Part shown: positions 1 to 7,478 of the stretch, piece after piece
Position numbering within the stretch: position 1 is the stretch's first letter
Layout: the number at the start of each line of letters is the position of its first letter
Source: Candidatus Latescibacterota bacterium
GTDB taxonomy: Bacteria > Latescibacterota > UBA2968 > UBA8231
Reading direction: 5' to 3'
Length of the DNA: 17,762 bases
Assembly: GCA_021295675.1 (NCBI GenBank)
Contig: JAGWBY010000079.1
Coordinates: 1 to 17,762, forward strand
The notes under the pieces: generated by a model
Seen by the model: the letters and a program-made list of their open reading frames with translations, nothing else
Database searches by the model: none
What the model was told of the DNA's origin: nothing
Position numbers and translations under genes: made by a program

Positions 1-2
1 TG

Positions 3-2090
3 CGCAAGCAGGGCAAGATGGAGGAGAAGCTCTTCGCCGAGACGCGGTTGCGCCGAGGGGTGTACGGCCAGCGCTACGACAACGGCCAGCGCTACGACGG
101 CACCCAGACGCAACAGCTACTCTTCCCCGAGCATCAGACCAAGGGGCCAGACACAGTCTGGCACGCCCCGGGCATGATGCGGATCAAAATCCCATTCGGC
201 GGGCTAACGGCCGAACAGATGGAAGTGCTAGCCGACGTGGCCGAAGAGTACTCCGAGGAAATCCTGCACGTCACCACCCGCCAGGACTTCCAAATCCACT
301 TCATCCACCTCGAAGACACGCCCGACCTGATGCGCCGCCTAGCCTCGGTGGGCATCACCACCCGCGATCAGTGCGCAACGTCACCGCCTGCCCCCTCTCC
401 GGCGTCTGCCGCACAGAAACCTTTGACGTAACGCCCTATGCCCAAGCCCTCATGCGCTTCTTGCTCGGGCATCCCGACTGCCAAGACTTTGGGCGCAAAT
501 TCAAGATCGCCTTCTCTGGCTGCCAACACGAAGCCTGCGGCCTGACCAACATGCACGACCTCGGCGGCATCGCCGTGGTCAAGACCATCGACGGCGAGGA
601 AAAGCGCGGCTTCAAGCTCTACGTCGGCGGCGGTTTGGGCGCGGTGCCACACCAAGCTCAGCTCTTCGACGAGTTCGTGCCCGCCGAGGAATTGCTGCCC
701 ATCGCCCAGGCCATCGCCCGGGTCTTTGCCCGCCTCGGCGAAAAGAAAAACCGCAATCGCGCCCGCATTAAGTTCTTGGTCGCCAAGCTGGTGTTGGAGG
801 AACGCGCCATCCTGCCCGCAGATCCGAGCTGGACCGCGTTCTTAGACGATCTGCACGCCACCGACGAGCAGCCGCTCAAGCCGGGCCAAGCTCTCAACGG
901 CGCAACCGCGAGCGCAGGCTTCGCCGAATGGCACCGCACCAACGTCTATCGGCAGCGCCAAGAAGGCTATGCGGTCGCCACCGTAGTTCTGCCGCTGGGC
1001 GATATTACCTCTAGCCAGCTACGCGCATTGGCCGCCATCAGCCGGCGCTACGTCCGCGAAACCGTCCGCACCACGGTCGAGCAAAACCTCGTCCTGCGCT
1101 GGGTCAGCGAAACTGATCTGCCGCATCTCTACGACGAACTCGTATCCCTCGGCCTCGCCGAGTCGGGTGCCGGAACCATTGCCGACGTGACGGCCTGCCC
1201 CGGCACCGACACCTGCAAGTTAGGCATCGCTTCCTCGCGTGGCCTAGCCGCTGAGTTGCGCAATCGTCTCAGTGAGGAAAACGGCCAACTCAACGAGGCC
1301 ATCGAGGCCCTGCGGATCAAGATCAGCGGCTGCTTCAACTCCTGCGGCCAACACCACGCCGCCGACACCGCAAGATCAACGGCATCACCGTGCCGCACTT
1401 TCAGGTCGTCTTGGGCGGCCAATGGCGGGAAAACGCCGGTTCCTTCGGCTTGGCCACGGGTGCCGTACCCTCCAAGAACATCCCCGAAGTCGTCACCCGC
1501 TTGGCCAAGCACTTTGTCGCCGAGCGCGCCGATGAAGAGACCTTCAAGGACTTCATCACGCGCATCGGCAAGCGCGAAGTCAAGGCCATGCTCGAGGATC
1601 TGACCCAAGTGCCGTCCCATGAGGAAAACAGTTGGTACTATCAGGATTGGGGCGACACCCGCGAGTTTACCATGGACGACCTCGGCAAAGGCGAGTGCGC
1701 CGGCGAGGTCGTTTCCATCACGACCATGGAAATCGCCGCAGCCGAGCGCGAGGTCTTTGAAGCGCAAGTAGCCTTTGACGAGGGGCAGCTAGAAGCCGCT
1801 TGGCAGACCGCTCTGGGAGCGATGCTGCGCTCTGCCCGCGCCCTAGTCAAAGAACAATTCTACGATGTACCGGAAGCACCGGAGGTGGTGGTAGCCGAAT
1901 TTCGCGCGCGCTTCTACGACAGCGAGTTGTTCTCGCCGAAATTTGCCAACTACCTCTTCGCCGCGCATCAGAACCCGCCGAGCGAATTGACCAAGGCGCA
2001 AGTCCACCGCTTTATCGAGGAAGCGCAGCTCTTCATCGAAGGCGCGTACACCTGCTACGACAAAATCGCCGTCCCCGCCGGCACTAACAG
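3..2090 (+). CDS. Nitrite/sulfite reductase (siroheme, 4Fe-4S), 5' partial and broken by two frame-changing losses
   Basis: Ferredoxin-type assimilatory reductase, reducing nitrite to ammonia or sulfite to sulfide in the cytoplasm. The frame is already open at base 3, so the start lies outside the window. Three pieces form one protein: 3-368, 371-1368 and 1369-2090, each read in a new frame. The first half-domain has TTRQDFQIHF and VRNVTACPLSGVC. The second has the cluster/siroheme cysteines in TACPGTDTC (C-x5-C) and SGCFNSCGQHH (C-x3-C), then FQVVLGGQW. A C-terminal extension (from about 1630) carries DWGDTREF and GECAGEVV followed by a helical, HEPN-like stretch, as in some long bacterial homologues. 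At 369 the ACGNS motif is missing, and at 1367 IGFYGNS is missing. The stop codon is not visible; the end is set where the frame is lost again before the next protein. Nitrite versus sulfite cannot be decided from sequence. The ferredoxin downstream is a plausible donor. Confidence 0.88.
66..98 (+). repeat. Short tandem duplication in the reductase gene
   Basis: A 15-base unit GGCCAGCGCTACGAC occurs at 66-80 and 84-98, separated by AAC (period 18), giving GQRYDNGQRYDG in the protein. Relatives as I recall them have a single G-Q-R copy at this point, so it looks like a local in-frame duplication. Confidence 0.7.
369..370 (+). other. Break 1 in the nitrite/sulfite reductase (about 13 nt absent)
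   Basis: The upstream frame reads VGITTRD up to base 368; the downstream frame resumes with VRNVTACPL at 371. Family members have about five residues (ACGNS or similar) between these blocks, 15 nt, and only two bases are present. The loss is therefore about 13 nt, not one base. The residue count is from memory of the family. Confidence 0.7.
1367..1368 (+). other. Break 2 in the nitrite/sulfite reductase (about 19 nt absent)
   Basis: The central frame reads SGCFNSCGQHHAAD up to 1366; the next frame resumes with RKINGITVPHFQVV at 1369. The family normally has about seven residues (IGFYGNS or similar) here, 21 nt, where two bases remain. About 19 nt are missing, immediately after the 4Fe-4S/siroheme cysteine pair. 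Confidence 0.7.
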
Positions 2091-2654
2091 CGCATCAACG
2101 TCAAATTCTATCTCGAAGATCCCGCGTCTCTATCGGCCGAAGAGGCTTTTCGCATCTTCAATAGTTGGATCCCGACGACCCCAGACGAAGTCCTCATCGA
2201 CGTGGCCGACTACAGCCATCTAGATGAGGGACCGCTGACCTTGCTCGTCGGCCACGAAGCCAACTACAGCCTCGACAACCACAGCGCCGAGATGGGCTTG
2301 CTCTACTCGTGCAAACAACCTGCAGATGGCGACCTGACCGCGCGGCTTGCCAGCGCCTTCAAAGCTGCGCTTACCGCCTGCCGACGCCTCGAAGAAGAGC
2401 CCAGCCTAGCAGGCAAAGTCAAATTTCGCAGTGGCGACGTGTCCCTAGTAGCCAATGACCGTCTCAACGCAACCAATGACGAAGCAGGCGAAAACGCCCT
2501 GCGTGCTGCCCTCGACCCGGTACTCGCCCAGCTCTTTGCCGGTGCCGAGTATGCAGTGGAGCGCGATGATGCCCCCCAACTGCGCCTCAATCTGAGAATA
2601 CGCTGTCAAACCGACGCCAACACAGCGACCCTGCTGGGAAATCTCGCCGCTTGA
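2091..2654 (+). CDS. Conserved hypothetical protein; start codon not identifiable
   Basis: About 187 residues beginning RINVKFYLEDPASLS, with a run IDVADYSHLDEGP and then GHEANYSLD. I recall similar short proteins of unknown function in several bacterial phyla, but cannot assign a function. No signal peptide or membrane segment is seen; it looks cytoplasmic. The frame is closed by a TAA at 2085-2087. After it there is no ATG, GTG or TTG before the conserved protein begins at about 2091; the first candidate inside the frame (2202) would remove the conserved N-terminus. The end of the reductase and the start of this gene have probably both been lost in a short deletion. A natural fusion to the reductase is less likely. 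It precedes the ferredoxin gene. Confidence 0.6.
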   Translation, partial: RINVKFYLEDPASLSAEEAFRIFNSWIPTTPDEVLIDVADYSHLDEGPLTLLVGHEANYSLDNHSAEMGLLYSCKQPADGDLTARLASAFKAALTACRRLEEEPSLAGKVKFRSGDVSLVANDRLNATNDEAGENALRAALDPVLAQLFAGAEYAVERDDAPQLRLNLRIRCQTDANTATLLGNLAA

Positions 2655-2678
2655 CAGAGGCAAGCAGGCTCGTATTTT
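2651..2678 (+). promoter_or_regulatory. Candidate sigma-70-type promoter for the ferredoxin gene
   Basis: A consensus -35 TTGACA (2651-2656) overlaps the stop codon of the preceding gene and is followed after 16 bp by TATTTT (2673-2678, 4 of 6 matches). The ferredoxin ATG is about 60 bp further on, leaving room for a short leader. Assigned by motif alone. Confidence 0.4.
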
Positions 2679-2737
2679 TGCGATAGTTCCCGACTCAAAG
2701 AAACAATGAAGCAATAGCACCTTATTCGGAGGAACCC

Positions 2738-3052
2738 ATGGCTTATTACATCACTGAAACCTGCATCGACGTCAAAGACAAAGCCTGCGTCGAGGTTTGC
2801 CCGGTCGATTGCATCCATCCGATCGATGGCGAAGGCGAACCCATGCTTTACATCGACCCGGACGAGTGCATCGATTGCGGTGCCTGCGAGCCGGAGTGCC
2901 CGGTCGAGGCGATCTTCGCCGAAGAGGACATGCCCGATGACCAAGACCGCTTCGTCGAGATCAACACCAAGTACTTTGAGTTGCGCGACGATGCCGACGA
3001 ATGGAACGAGTGGAAGCAGGAACACGCAGCCGAATTCGAAAAGACTAGCTAG
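2738..3052 (+). CDS. 7Fe/8Fe-type ferredoxin (FdxA-like)
   Basis: Small electron carrier of 104 residues with two iron-sulfur clusters. C9, C17 and C21 lie in the N-terminal block (CIDVKDKACVEVCPVDC, with an extra C25), and C44, C47, C50 and C54 form the C-x2-C-x2-C-x3-CP block. By analogy with Azotobacter FdI, C9, C17 and C54 would hold the 3Fe-4S (or second 4Fe-4S) cluster, and C21, C44, C47 and C50 the 4Fe-4S cluster. The ATG has a strong GGAGG (2728-2732) five bases upstream. The C-terminus is very acidic and ends in a charged helix, usual for this family. Position after the nitrite/sulfite reductase suggests, without proving, that it donates electrons to it. The coding frame is undamaged. 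Confidence 0.93.
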   Translation: MAYYITETCIDVKDKACVEVCPVDCIHPIDGEGEPMLYIDPDECIDCGACEPECPVEAIFAEEDMPDDQDRFVEINTKYFELRDDADEWNEWKQEHAAEFEKTS

Positions 3053-3068
3053 GACGCCCGCCTTTCGT

Positions 3069-3111
3069 GCGAAAACCCCGCGATGCCCCCCGGGTTTCCC
3101 GGCTTTTTCGC
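3069..3111 (+). terminator. Intrinsic terminator after the ferredoxin gene
   Basis: CCGGG (3090-3094), a TTT loop and CCCGG (3098-3102) form a short GC hairpin followed by C and five T (3104-3108). A weaker outer pairing GCGAAAA (3069-3075) with TTTTCGC (3105-3111) may extend it. It lies 17-59 bases after the ferredoxin stop and separates that unit from the dehydrogenase operon. Confidence 0.55.
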
Positions 3112-3177
3112 GCTTGACGATATCGGACCCACCCCGCTTATTTTTTTGCCCAACAAGCATTGCCGGAGATAGCATAC

Positions 3178-4169
3178 ATGGCGAAGACAACTGCCCGCAA
3201 AAAACCTAAAGCAAAGAAAACCAAGCTCCGGGCCACGCCCGACAAACTGTGGTTCATGTACCGCAAGATGTCGGAGATCCGCCTCTTTGAAGAGCACGTC
3301 TGGGACGTCTATACCCGCGGCTTGATGCCCGGCCTAGCCCACCTCTAGCCGTCGGCACTTGCGCCGCCCTGCGCGACGACGACTACATCACCAGCACGCA
3401 CCGCGGCCACGGGCACTGTCTCGCCAAGGGGGGTCAACTCGACCGCATGATGGCCGAAATCATGGGCAAGGAAGCTGGCTATTGCCGCGGCAAGGGCGGG
3501 TCCATGCACATCGCCGATATGTCGGTGGGCATCCTCGGGGCCAACGGCATTGTCGGTGGTGGCTTCGGCATCTGCACCGGCGCCGGCCTCTCGGCCAAGC
3601 TGCGCGGCTCCGATCAAGTGGGCGTCTGCTTCTTCGGCGACGGCGCGGCCAACCAAGGCATCATGCTCGAAACCATCAACATGGCCGTGATCTGGAACCT
3701 GCCGGTCATCTACATTTGCGAGAACAACCAATACGGCGAGCACACCCCCTACGAGAGCGTCACCGGCGTCACCGACATCGCCGACCGCGCCAAGGGCCTT
3801 GGCCTCGAAGGGATCATCGCCGATGGTGCCGATGTGCTGGAGATGTACGCAAAAGTAACCGCGGCCGTGACCAAGGCGCGCAAGGGCGGCGGCCCGAGCC
3901 TAATCGAAGCCAAAACCTACCGCTACCACGGGCACCACGTCGGCGACGCCCAGACCTACCGCACCCGCGACGAGGTCGGCTGGTGGTCTGAGAACAAGGA
4001 CCCCATTCGCCTATTGGGCCAGTACATGGTCGCCAACCGGGTCGCCAAACAGGCCGAACTCGACGCCCTGTACGAGCAAGTGGAGCGCGAGGTCCTCGAC
4101 GCCATCGAATTCGGCAAAGAAGCCGCCTTCCCTCCGCCAGAACAAGCTTTTGAGGATATATATGCCTGA
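3178..4169 (+). CDS. 2-oxo-acid (pyruvate/acetoin-type) dehydrogenase E1 component, alpha subunit; frame broken near the N-terminus
   Basis: Thiamine-diphosphate-dependent decarboxylase subunit that forms an alpha2beta2 E1 with the next gene. ATG 3178 is chosen because GGAG (3165-3168) lies nine bases upstream and the protein begins with a Lys-rich tail before the conserved MYRKMSEIRLFEEHV. The first piece (3178-3345) ends at PGLAHL; the rest resumes at 3348 with AVGTCAALRDDDYI. THRGHGH, KGGSMHIAD, LGANGIVGGG and the TPP/Mg motif GDGAANQG...CENNQYGEHTP follow, then YRYHGHHVGDAQTYR. About 19 nt (YIGEEAV) are missing at the break. With them restored it would be about 336 residues, a normal length. 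The stop overlaps the E1 beta start by eight bases. Acetoin, pyruvate and branched-chain enzymes cannot be separated here. Confidence 0.88.
3346..3347 (+). other. Break in the E1 alpha gene (about 19 nt absent)
   Basis: Upstream reads GLMPGLAHL then a stop made by the junction (TAG at 3346-3348); downstream AVGTCAALR starts at 3348. E1 alpha proteins carry a conserved Y-[IV]-G-[EQ]-E-A-[VI] between these blocks (seven codons, 21 nt); two bases remain. The loss is therefore about 19 nt. Confidence 0.75.
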
Positions 4170-5127
4170 TCGGGACATGCTGTTTAGAGAGGCGCTCGGC
4201 CTAGCCACCGCCGAGGAAATGCGCCGCGACGAGACCGTCTTTGTCATGGGCGAGGACGTGGGGGCCTCTGGCGGCATCTTCAAATGCTGCGAGGGCCTCT
4301 TCGAGGAATTCGGTGAGGAGCGCGTCATCGATACCCCCATTGCCGAAGCGGGCTATATCGGCCTCGGCGTCGGGGCCGCCATGACCGGCATGCGCCCGTT
4401 GTGCGAGCTGATGTTCGGCGACTTTTCGCTGTTGACTATGGACCAAATCGTCAATCAGGCGGCCAAAATCCGCTACATGTCGGGCGGCCAGTGCAAAGTC
4501 CCACTGACGATTCGGCTGTCAATGGGAGCCGGGCGGTCTTCAGCCGCGCAGCACTCGCAGAGCTTGCACGCGCTTTTCGCCCATATCCCCGGGCTCAAAG
4601 TCGCCATCCCTGCGACGCCGCGTGATGCTAAAGGTCTGCTCAAGACCGCGATTCGCGACGACAATCCCGTGCTGTTCTTTGAAGACAAAATGATGTACAA
4701 CGACTCCGGCCCCGTGCCCGAAGAAGACGACTTCCTCATTCCCTTTGGCGCAGCCGAGATCAAGCGCGCCGGCACTGACCTGACCCTCGTCGCCACCTCC
4801 AGCATGGTCGGCCTCGCCTTGGCCGCGGCGGAAGACCTCGCCTCCCAAGGACTAGAAGCCGAGGTCGTCGATCCGCGCACCCTAGTGCCGCTGGACAAGG
4901 AGACCCTGCTCGCCTCAGTGCGCAAAACCGGCTATGCGGTGATAATTGACGAAGGCGTCGAACGCTACGGCACTACGGCCGAACTCGCTTCCATCCTCAA
5001 CGCCGAAGCATTCGATTGGCTCGACGCACCCGTCTTGCGCATCGGCGCGGCCGACGTGCCCATCCCCTTCAGCCCCACCCTCGAGAAAGAGCGCATCGTC
5101 GAAACCGTCCTCTCCCAGCGAGGTTAG
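4162..5127 (+). CDS. 2-oxo-acid (pyruvate/acetoin-type) dehydrogenase E1 component, beta subunit
   Basis: Partner of E1 alpha in oxidative decarboxylation of a 2-oxo acid; 321 residues, the usual beta-subunit size. Recognisable blocks in order: FVMGEDVGASGGIF, RVIDTPIAEAGYIGLGVGAA, MDQIVNQAAKIRYMSGGQ, MGAGRSSAAQHSQSLHALF, HIPGLKVAIPATPRDAKGLL, VVDPRTLVPLDKETL and PIPFSPTLEK. ATG 4162 is used because it overlaps the E1 alpha TGA (4167-4169), the typical translational coupling of these subunits. An in-frame upstream ATG at 4150 is less likely. The gene is intact, with none of the motif losses seen in its neighbour. No E2 acyltransferase or E3 lipoamide dehydrogenase lies in the window, so they must be encoded elsewhere or be replaced. 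Confidence 0.93.
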   Translation: MPDRDMLFREALGLATAEEMRRDETVFVMGEDVGASGGIFKCCEGLFEEFGEERVIDTPIAEAGYIGLGVGAAMTGMRPLCELMFGDFSLLTMDQIVNQAAKIRYMSGGQCKVPLTIRLSMGAGRSSAAQHSQSLHALFAHIPGLKVAIPATPRDAKGLLKTAIRDDNPVLFFEDKMMYNDSGPVPEEDDFLIPFGAAEIKRAGTDLTLVATSSMVGLALAAAEDLASQGLEAEVVDPRTLVPLDKETLLASVRKTGYAVIIDEGVERYGTTAELASILNAEAFDWLDAPVLRIGAADVPIPFSPTLEKERIVETVLSQRG

Positions 5128-5131
5128 GCTT

Positions 5132-6022
5132 TTGTCGCGCCCTGCTTGCTTGGTCACAGGCTCGTCGAGCGGGATTGGCGCGGCCATCGTCCGCCAATTC
5201 GCCGCCCAAGGCTACGATGTGGTCGTCCACTACAACGCCGGCGAGGAGCGCGCCGTCCAGATCGCCGCGGCTATTCGCGCCGAGTACGCCGTCGAAGCCC
5301 TAGTCCTCGGTGCCGATCTCTCGCAACCAGAGGCCCCTTTTGACCTAGTGGACCGCACCTTCGCGCACTTCGGTCGCCTCGACGTGGCAATCAGCAACAG
5401 CGGCGTGCCCAACTACGTCGCCGACGAACAAGGTCAACTCGTCCGCCATCGCTTCAGCGAAACCCCGATCGAGCACCTCGACAAGGAGATGGACCGCGTC
5501 CTCAGCCTCAACCTCATGGGGGCCTACCGGCTGGCCCAACGCGCCCTCAAACACATGATGGACCAAGCCGCGCAACAAGCCGATCCCCTCCACCGCAGCA
5601 TCCTCTTGATTACCTCCATCTCGGACATCGCCCCCGAGAGCACCCGCATTCCCTACGGCGTCAGCAAAGCCGGCCTCAATCACGTGGTCGCCGGCGCGGC
5701 TTTCGACGGCGGGCCGCACAACATCACGGTCAACGCCCTGCGCCCCGGCGTCGTCGATACGCCAATGACGAGCCGCCCCTCGGGCGTGGAAGATCCGCAA
5801 TCGGGCCGCGAACTCACCGTGGCCGAGATCTACGGTTTGATGGCCGAAGGGGGTTCCCAACCCATCCGCCGCATCGGCCGCCCCGAAGACATCGCCTTCG
5901 CCGCCTACGCCTTCACCCAGATTCCCTACATGACCGGCCAGCTCATCGCCGTTGACGGCGGCTTTACCCTGCCCGGCAACTTTCCCAACCGCGAGGTCTT
6001 TCAGCGGCAATCTAGCTCTTGA
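5132..6022 (+). CDS. Short-chain dehydrogenase/reductase (SDR family, FabG-like)
   Basis: NAD(P)-dependent oxidoreductase of about 296 residues with a Rossmann fold. The cofactor motif TGSSSGIG sits near the N-terminus. ISNSG replaces the usual NNAG. The catalytic serine in LLITSIS lies 13 residues before the tyrosine of the YGVSK (Y-x3-K) pair; ITVNALRPG and a closing GQLIAVDGGFTLPG complete the classical pattern. The start is taken at TTG 5132, four bases after the E1 beta stop and eight after a GAGG-type ribosome site (5119-5123). This gives SRPACLVTGSSSGIG, the normal distance to the glycine motif. The tight spacing puts it in the E1 operon. Its substrate is unknown; an oxo-acid or acyl-thioester reductase role is only a guess. 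An extra about 20-residue loop follows the ISNSG motif. Confidence 0.88.
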   Translation: MSRPACLVTGSSSGIGAAIVRQFAAQGYDVVVHYNAGEERAVQIAAAIRAEYAVEALVLGADLSQPEAPFDLVDRTFAHFGRLDVAISNSGVPNYVADEQGQLVRHRFSETPIEHLDKEMDRVLSLNLMGAYRLAQRALKHMMDQAAQQADPLHRSILLITSISDIAPESTRIPYGVSKAGLNHVVAGAAFDGGPHNITVNALRPGVVDTPMTSRPSGVEDPQSGRELTVAEIYGLMAEGGSQPIRRIGRPEDIAFAAYAFTQIPYMTGQLIAVDGGFTLPGNFPNREVFQRQSSS

Positions 6023-6083
6023 CACAGTAAGCGGTCGTTAGCACTGAAGACCCACCTCCCCCTCTCGACCCGCTCCTCGTACA

Positions 6084-6112
6084 TTGACGATCCTATCGTG
6101 GTTGATTATCGT
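6084..6112 (+). promoter_or_regulatory. Candidate promoter for the DUF4143 ATPase gene
   Basis: TTGACG (6084-6089), a 17-bp spacer and TATCGT (6107-6112). The expected transcription start is at or next to the ATG at 6120, so the mRNA would be leaderless or nearly so; there is no convincing ribosome site before that ATG. Motif-based only. Confidence 0.35.
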
Positions 6113-6119
6113 TCAAGGC

Positions 6120-7382
6120 ATGGTCGATTTGCATAAAATAAAGCCTCGGCTACAAAGCCCGATCCTAGCCCAAGTCCTGACTCAATACCCGGTCGTCGTC
6201 GTACATGGGGCCCGTCAGACCGGCAAGACCACCTTGGTTCAAGCGCCTCCCATAGGTCAAGGGCGCACCTTCCTTTCCCTCGACGACTTTGATGTCCGCG
6301 ATGTGGCCCAAAGCGATCCGGCGGCCCTGTTCATCGGCCGCGATTGCATCACCTTAGACGAAATCCAACGCCAACCCGATCTGTTGCTGGCCATCAAGGC
6401 CGATGTCGATCGCCAGCGCCAGCCCGGCCGCTTTTTGTTGACCGGTTCGGCCAATCTGCTCTTGATGGAGCGAGTAGCGGATACCTTGGCCGGGCGGGCG
6501 GTTTACTTTTCCCTGCCGCCGCTGACTTGGGCCGAAATTGAGGAGCGTAGATACGGCCGGACACTGGACATGCTCATTGAGAACGAGACCATCGACCAAG
6601 TCGTGCGCGCCTTGCCGTCCAGCGTTCCAGCACCCAACAGACCCTTGCAAGAAGCGGTACAGGCGGGCGGCTATCCAGTTCCGACCTTGGCCGCAGACGC
6701 GGGGTTTCGGGCGCGCTGGTTCGATGGCTATGTGCAGACATATCTGGAGCGCGATCTGCGCCAGTTATCGGCCATTGACCAATTGATGGAATTCCGCCGA
6801 CTCATGCAGTTGTGCGCGCTCCAGAACGGCCGTTTGCTCAACATAGCGTCCTTGGCCGCAGATGCGGGCCTCGCAGCGGCCACAGCGCGGCGCTATATCA
6901 ATCTATTGGAGACTTCTTTTCAAGTAACTCGGGTGCCCGCCTATGCCGTCAACCGTGGCAAACGCCTAGTCAAAGCGCCTAAACTGCTGTGGACCGATAC
7001 CGGACTGGCAGCTCATCTGGCCGGCATCGCCGACTCTGACAGCTTGGTGAGGGGGCGGGAATGGGGTTTTTGGCTAGAAAGTTGGGTGGGCAACCACCTG
7101 CTGGTCTGGGCGAGTCTGCGCGTCCCGAAGCTCCATATAACGCACTGGCGCACTTCCAACGGACGCGAAGTGGATTTTGTCGTCGAAACCGGCCGGCGAC
7201 TCATCCCCATTGAAGTGAAGGCCACGCCGAGGCCGTCGAGCAGGGATTTGGCCGGATTGAACGCTTTTCTCGATACCTATGAGGCCGCATCCTTCGGCGT
7301 GGTCGCCTGTCCGTGCCCGACTCTCAAGGTGCTGTCCTCCCGCGTTATTGCCCTGCCGCTGAATCTGTTGTTGCTCTGCTGA
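6120..7382 (+). CDS. AAA_14 / DUF4143 family ATPase
   Basis: Single protein of 420 residues from ATG 6120. Walker A is GARQTGKTT (residues 30-38), the Walker B-like strand ends CITLDEIQ (about 76-83), and the sensor block is LLTGSANLL (107-115). The C-terminal DUF4143 region contains WTDTGLAAHLAG and ends with a PD-(D/E)xK-like REVDFVVE...IPIEVKA (about 348-373), which suggests a nuclease fold. This family is widespread, often variable between strains, and of unsettled function; proposals include toxin-like or defence-linked roles, none shown here. An in-frame TTG at 6084 would extend the protein by a hydrophobic stretch (TILSWLIIVQG) not typical of the family, so it is disfavoured. It stands alone between two operons and is intact. 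Confidence 0.88.
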   Translation: MVDLHKIKPRLQSPILAQVLTQYPVVVVHGARQTGKTTLVQAPPIGQGRTFLSLDDFDVRDVAQSDPAALFIGRDCITLDEIQRQPDLLLAIKADVDRQRQPGRFLLTGSANLLLMERVADTLAGRAVYFSLPPLTWAEIEERRYGRTLDMLIENETIDQVVRALPSSVPAPNRPLQEAVQAGGYPVPTLAADAGFRARWFDGYVQTYLERDLRQLSAIDQLMEFRRLMQLCALQNGRLLNIASLAADAGLAAATARRYINLLETSFQVTRVPAYAVNRGKRLVKAPKLLWTDTGLAAHLAGIADSDSLVRGREWGFWLESWVGNHLLVWASLRVPKLHITHWRTSNGREVDFVVETGRRLIPIEVKATPRPSSRDLAGLNAFLDTYEAASFGVVACPCPTLKVLSSRVIALPLNLLLLC

Positions 7383-7428
7383 ATCGAATACACGAGCGCA
7401 TCACCCCAATAGCACACCAAGTTTGATT

Positions 7429-7457
7429 TTGGTGCCTATGTGGCATCAAGGTATATT
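7429..7457 (+). promoter_or_regulatory. Candidate promoter for the LRR/vWA gene pair
   Basis: TTGGTG (7429-7434), a 17-bp spacer and TATATT (7452-7457, 5 of 6 matches to the -10 consensus), about 20 bp before the ATG at 7479. The -35 is poor. The same bases form the right arm of a small CACCAA/TTGGTG inverted repeat (7415-7434), which might be an operator or chance. Confidence 0.3.
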
Positions 7458-7478
7458 CATTGATAAAGGACTCTCCTC

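Noticed and set aside
3114..3142. TTGACG-N17-CTTATT as the promoter of the E1 operon
   Set aside because: The -10 matches only three of six positions and the -35 overlaps the end of the terminator region; too weak to call.
5345..6025. 226-codon minus-strand frame opposite the SDR gene
   Set aside because: No recognisable motif, and it is fully contained within a gene with complete SDR motifs.
6120..7382. DUF4143 ATPase plus toxin-antitoxin pair as a defence island
   Set aside because: They are 4 kb apart on opposite strands with envelope genes between them, and no other defence or mobility gene is present.
7415..7434. CACCAA/TTGGTG inverted repeat as a terminator for the DUF4143 gene
   Set aside because: Only six base pairs with an 8-base loop and no T-run; more likely chance or part of the next promoter.
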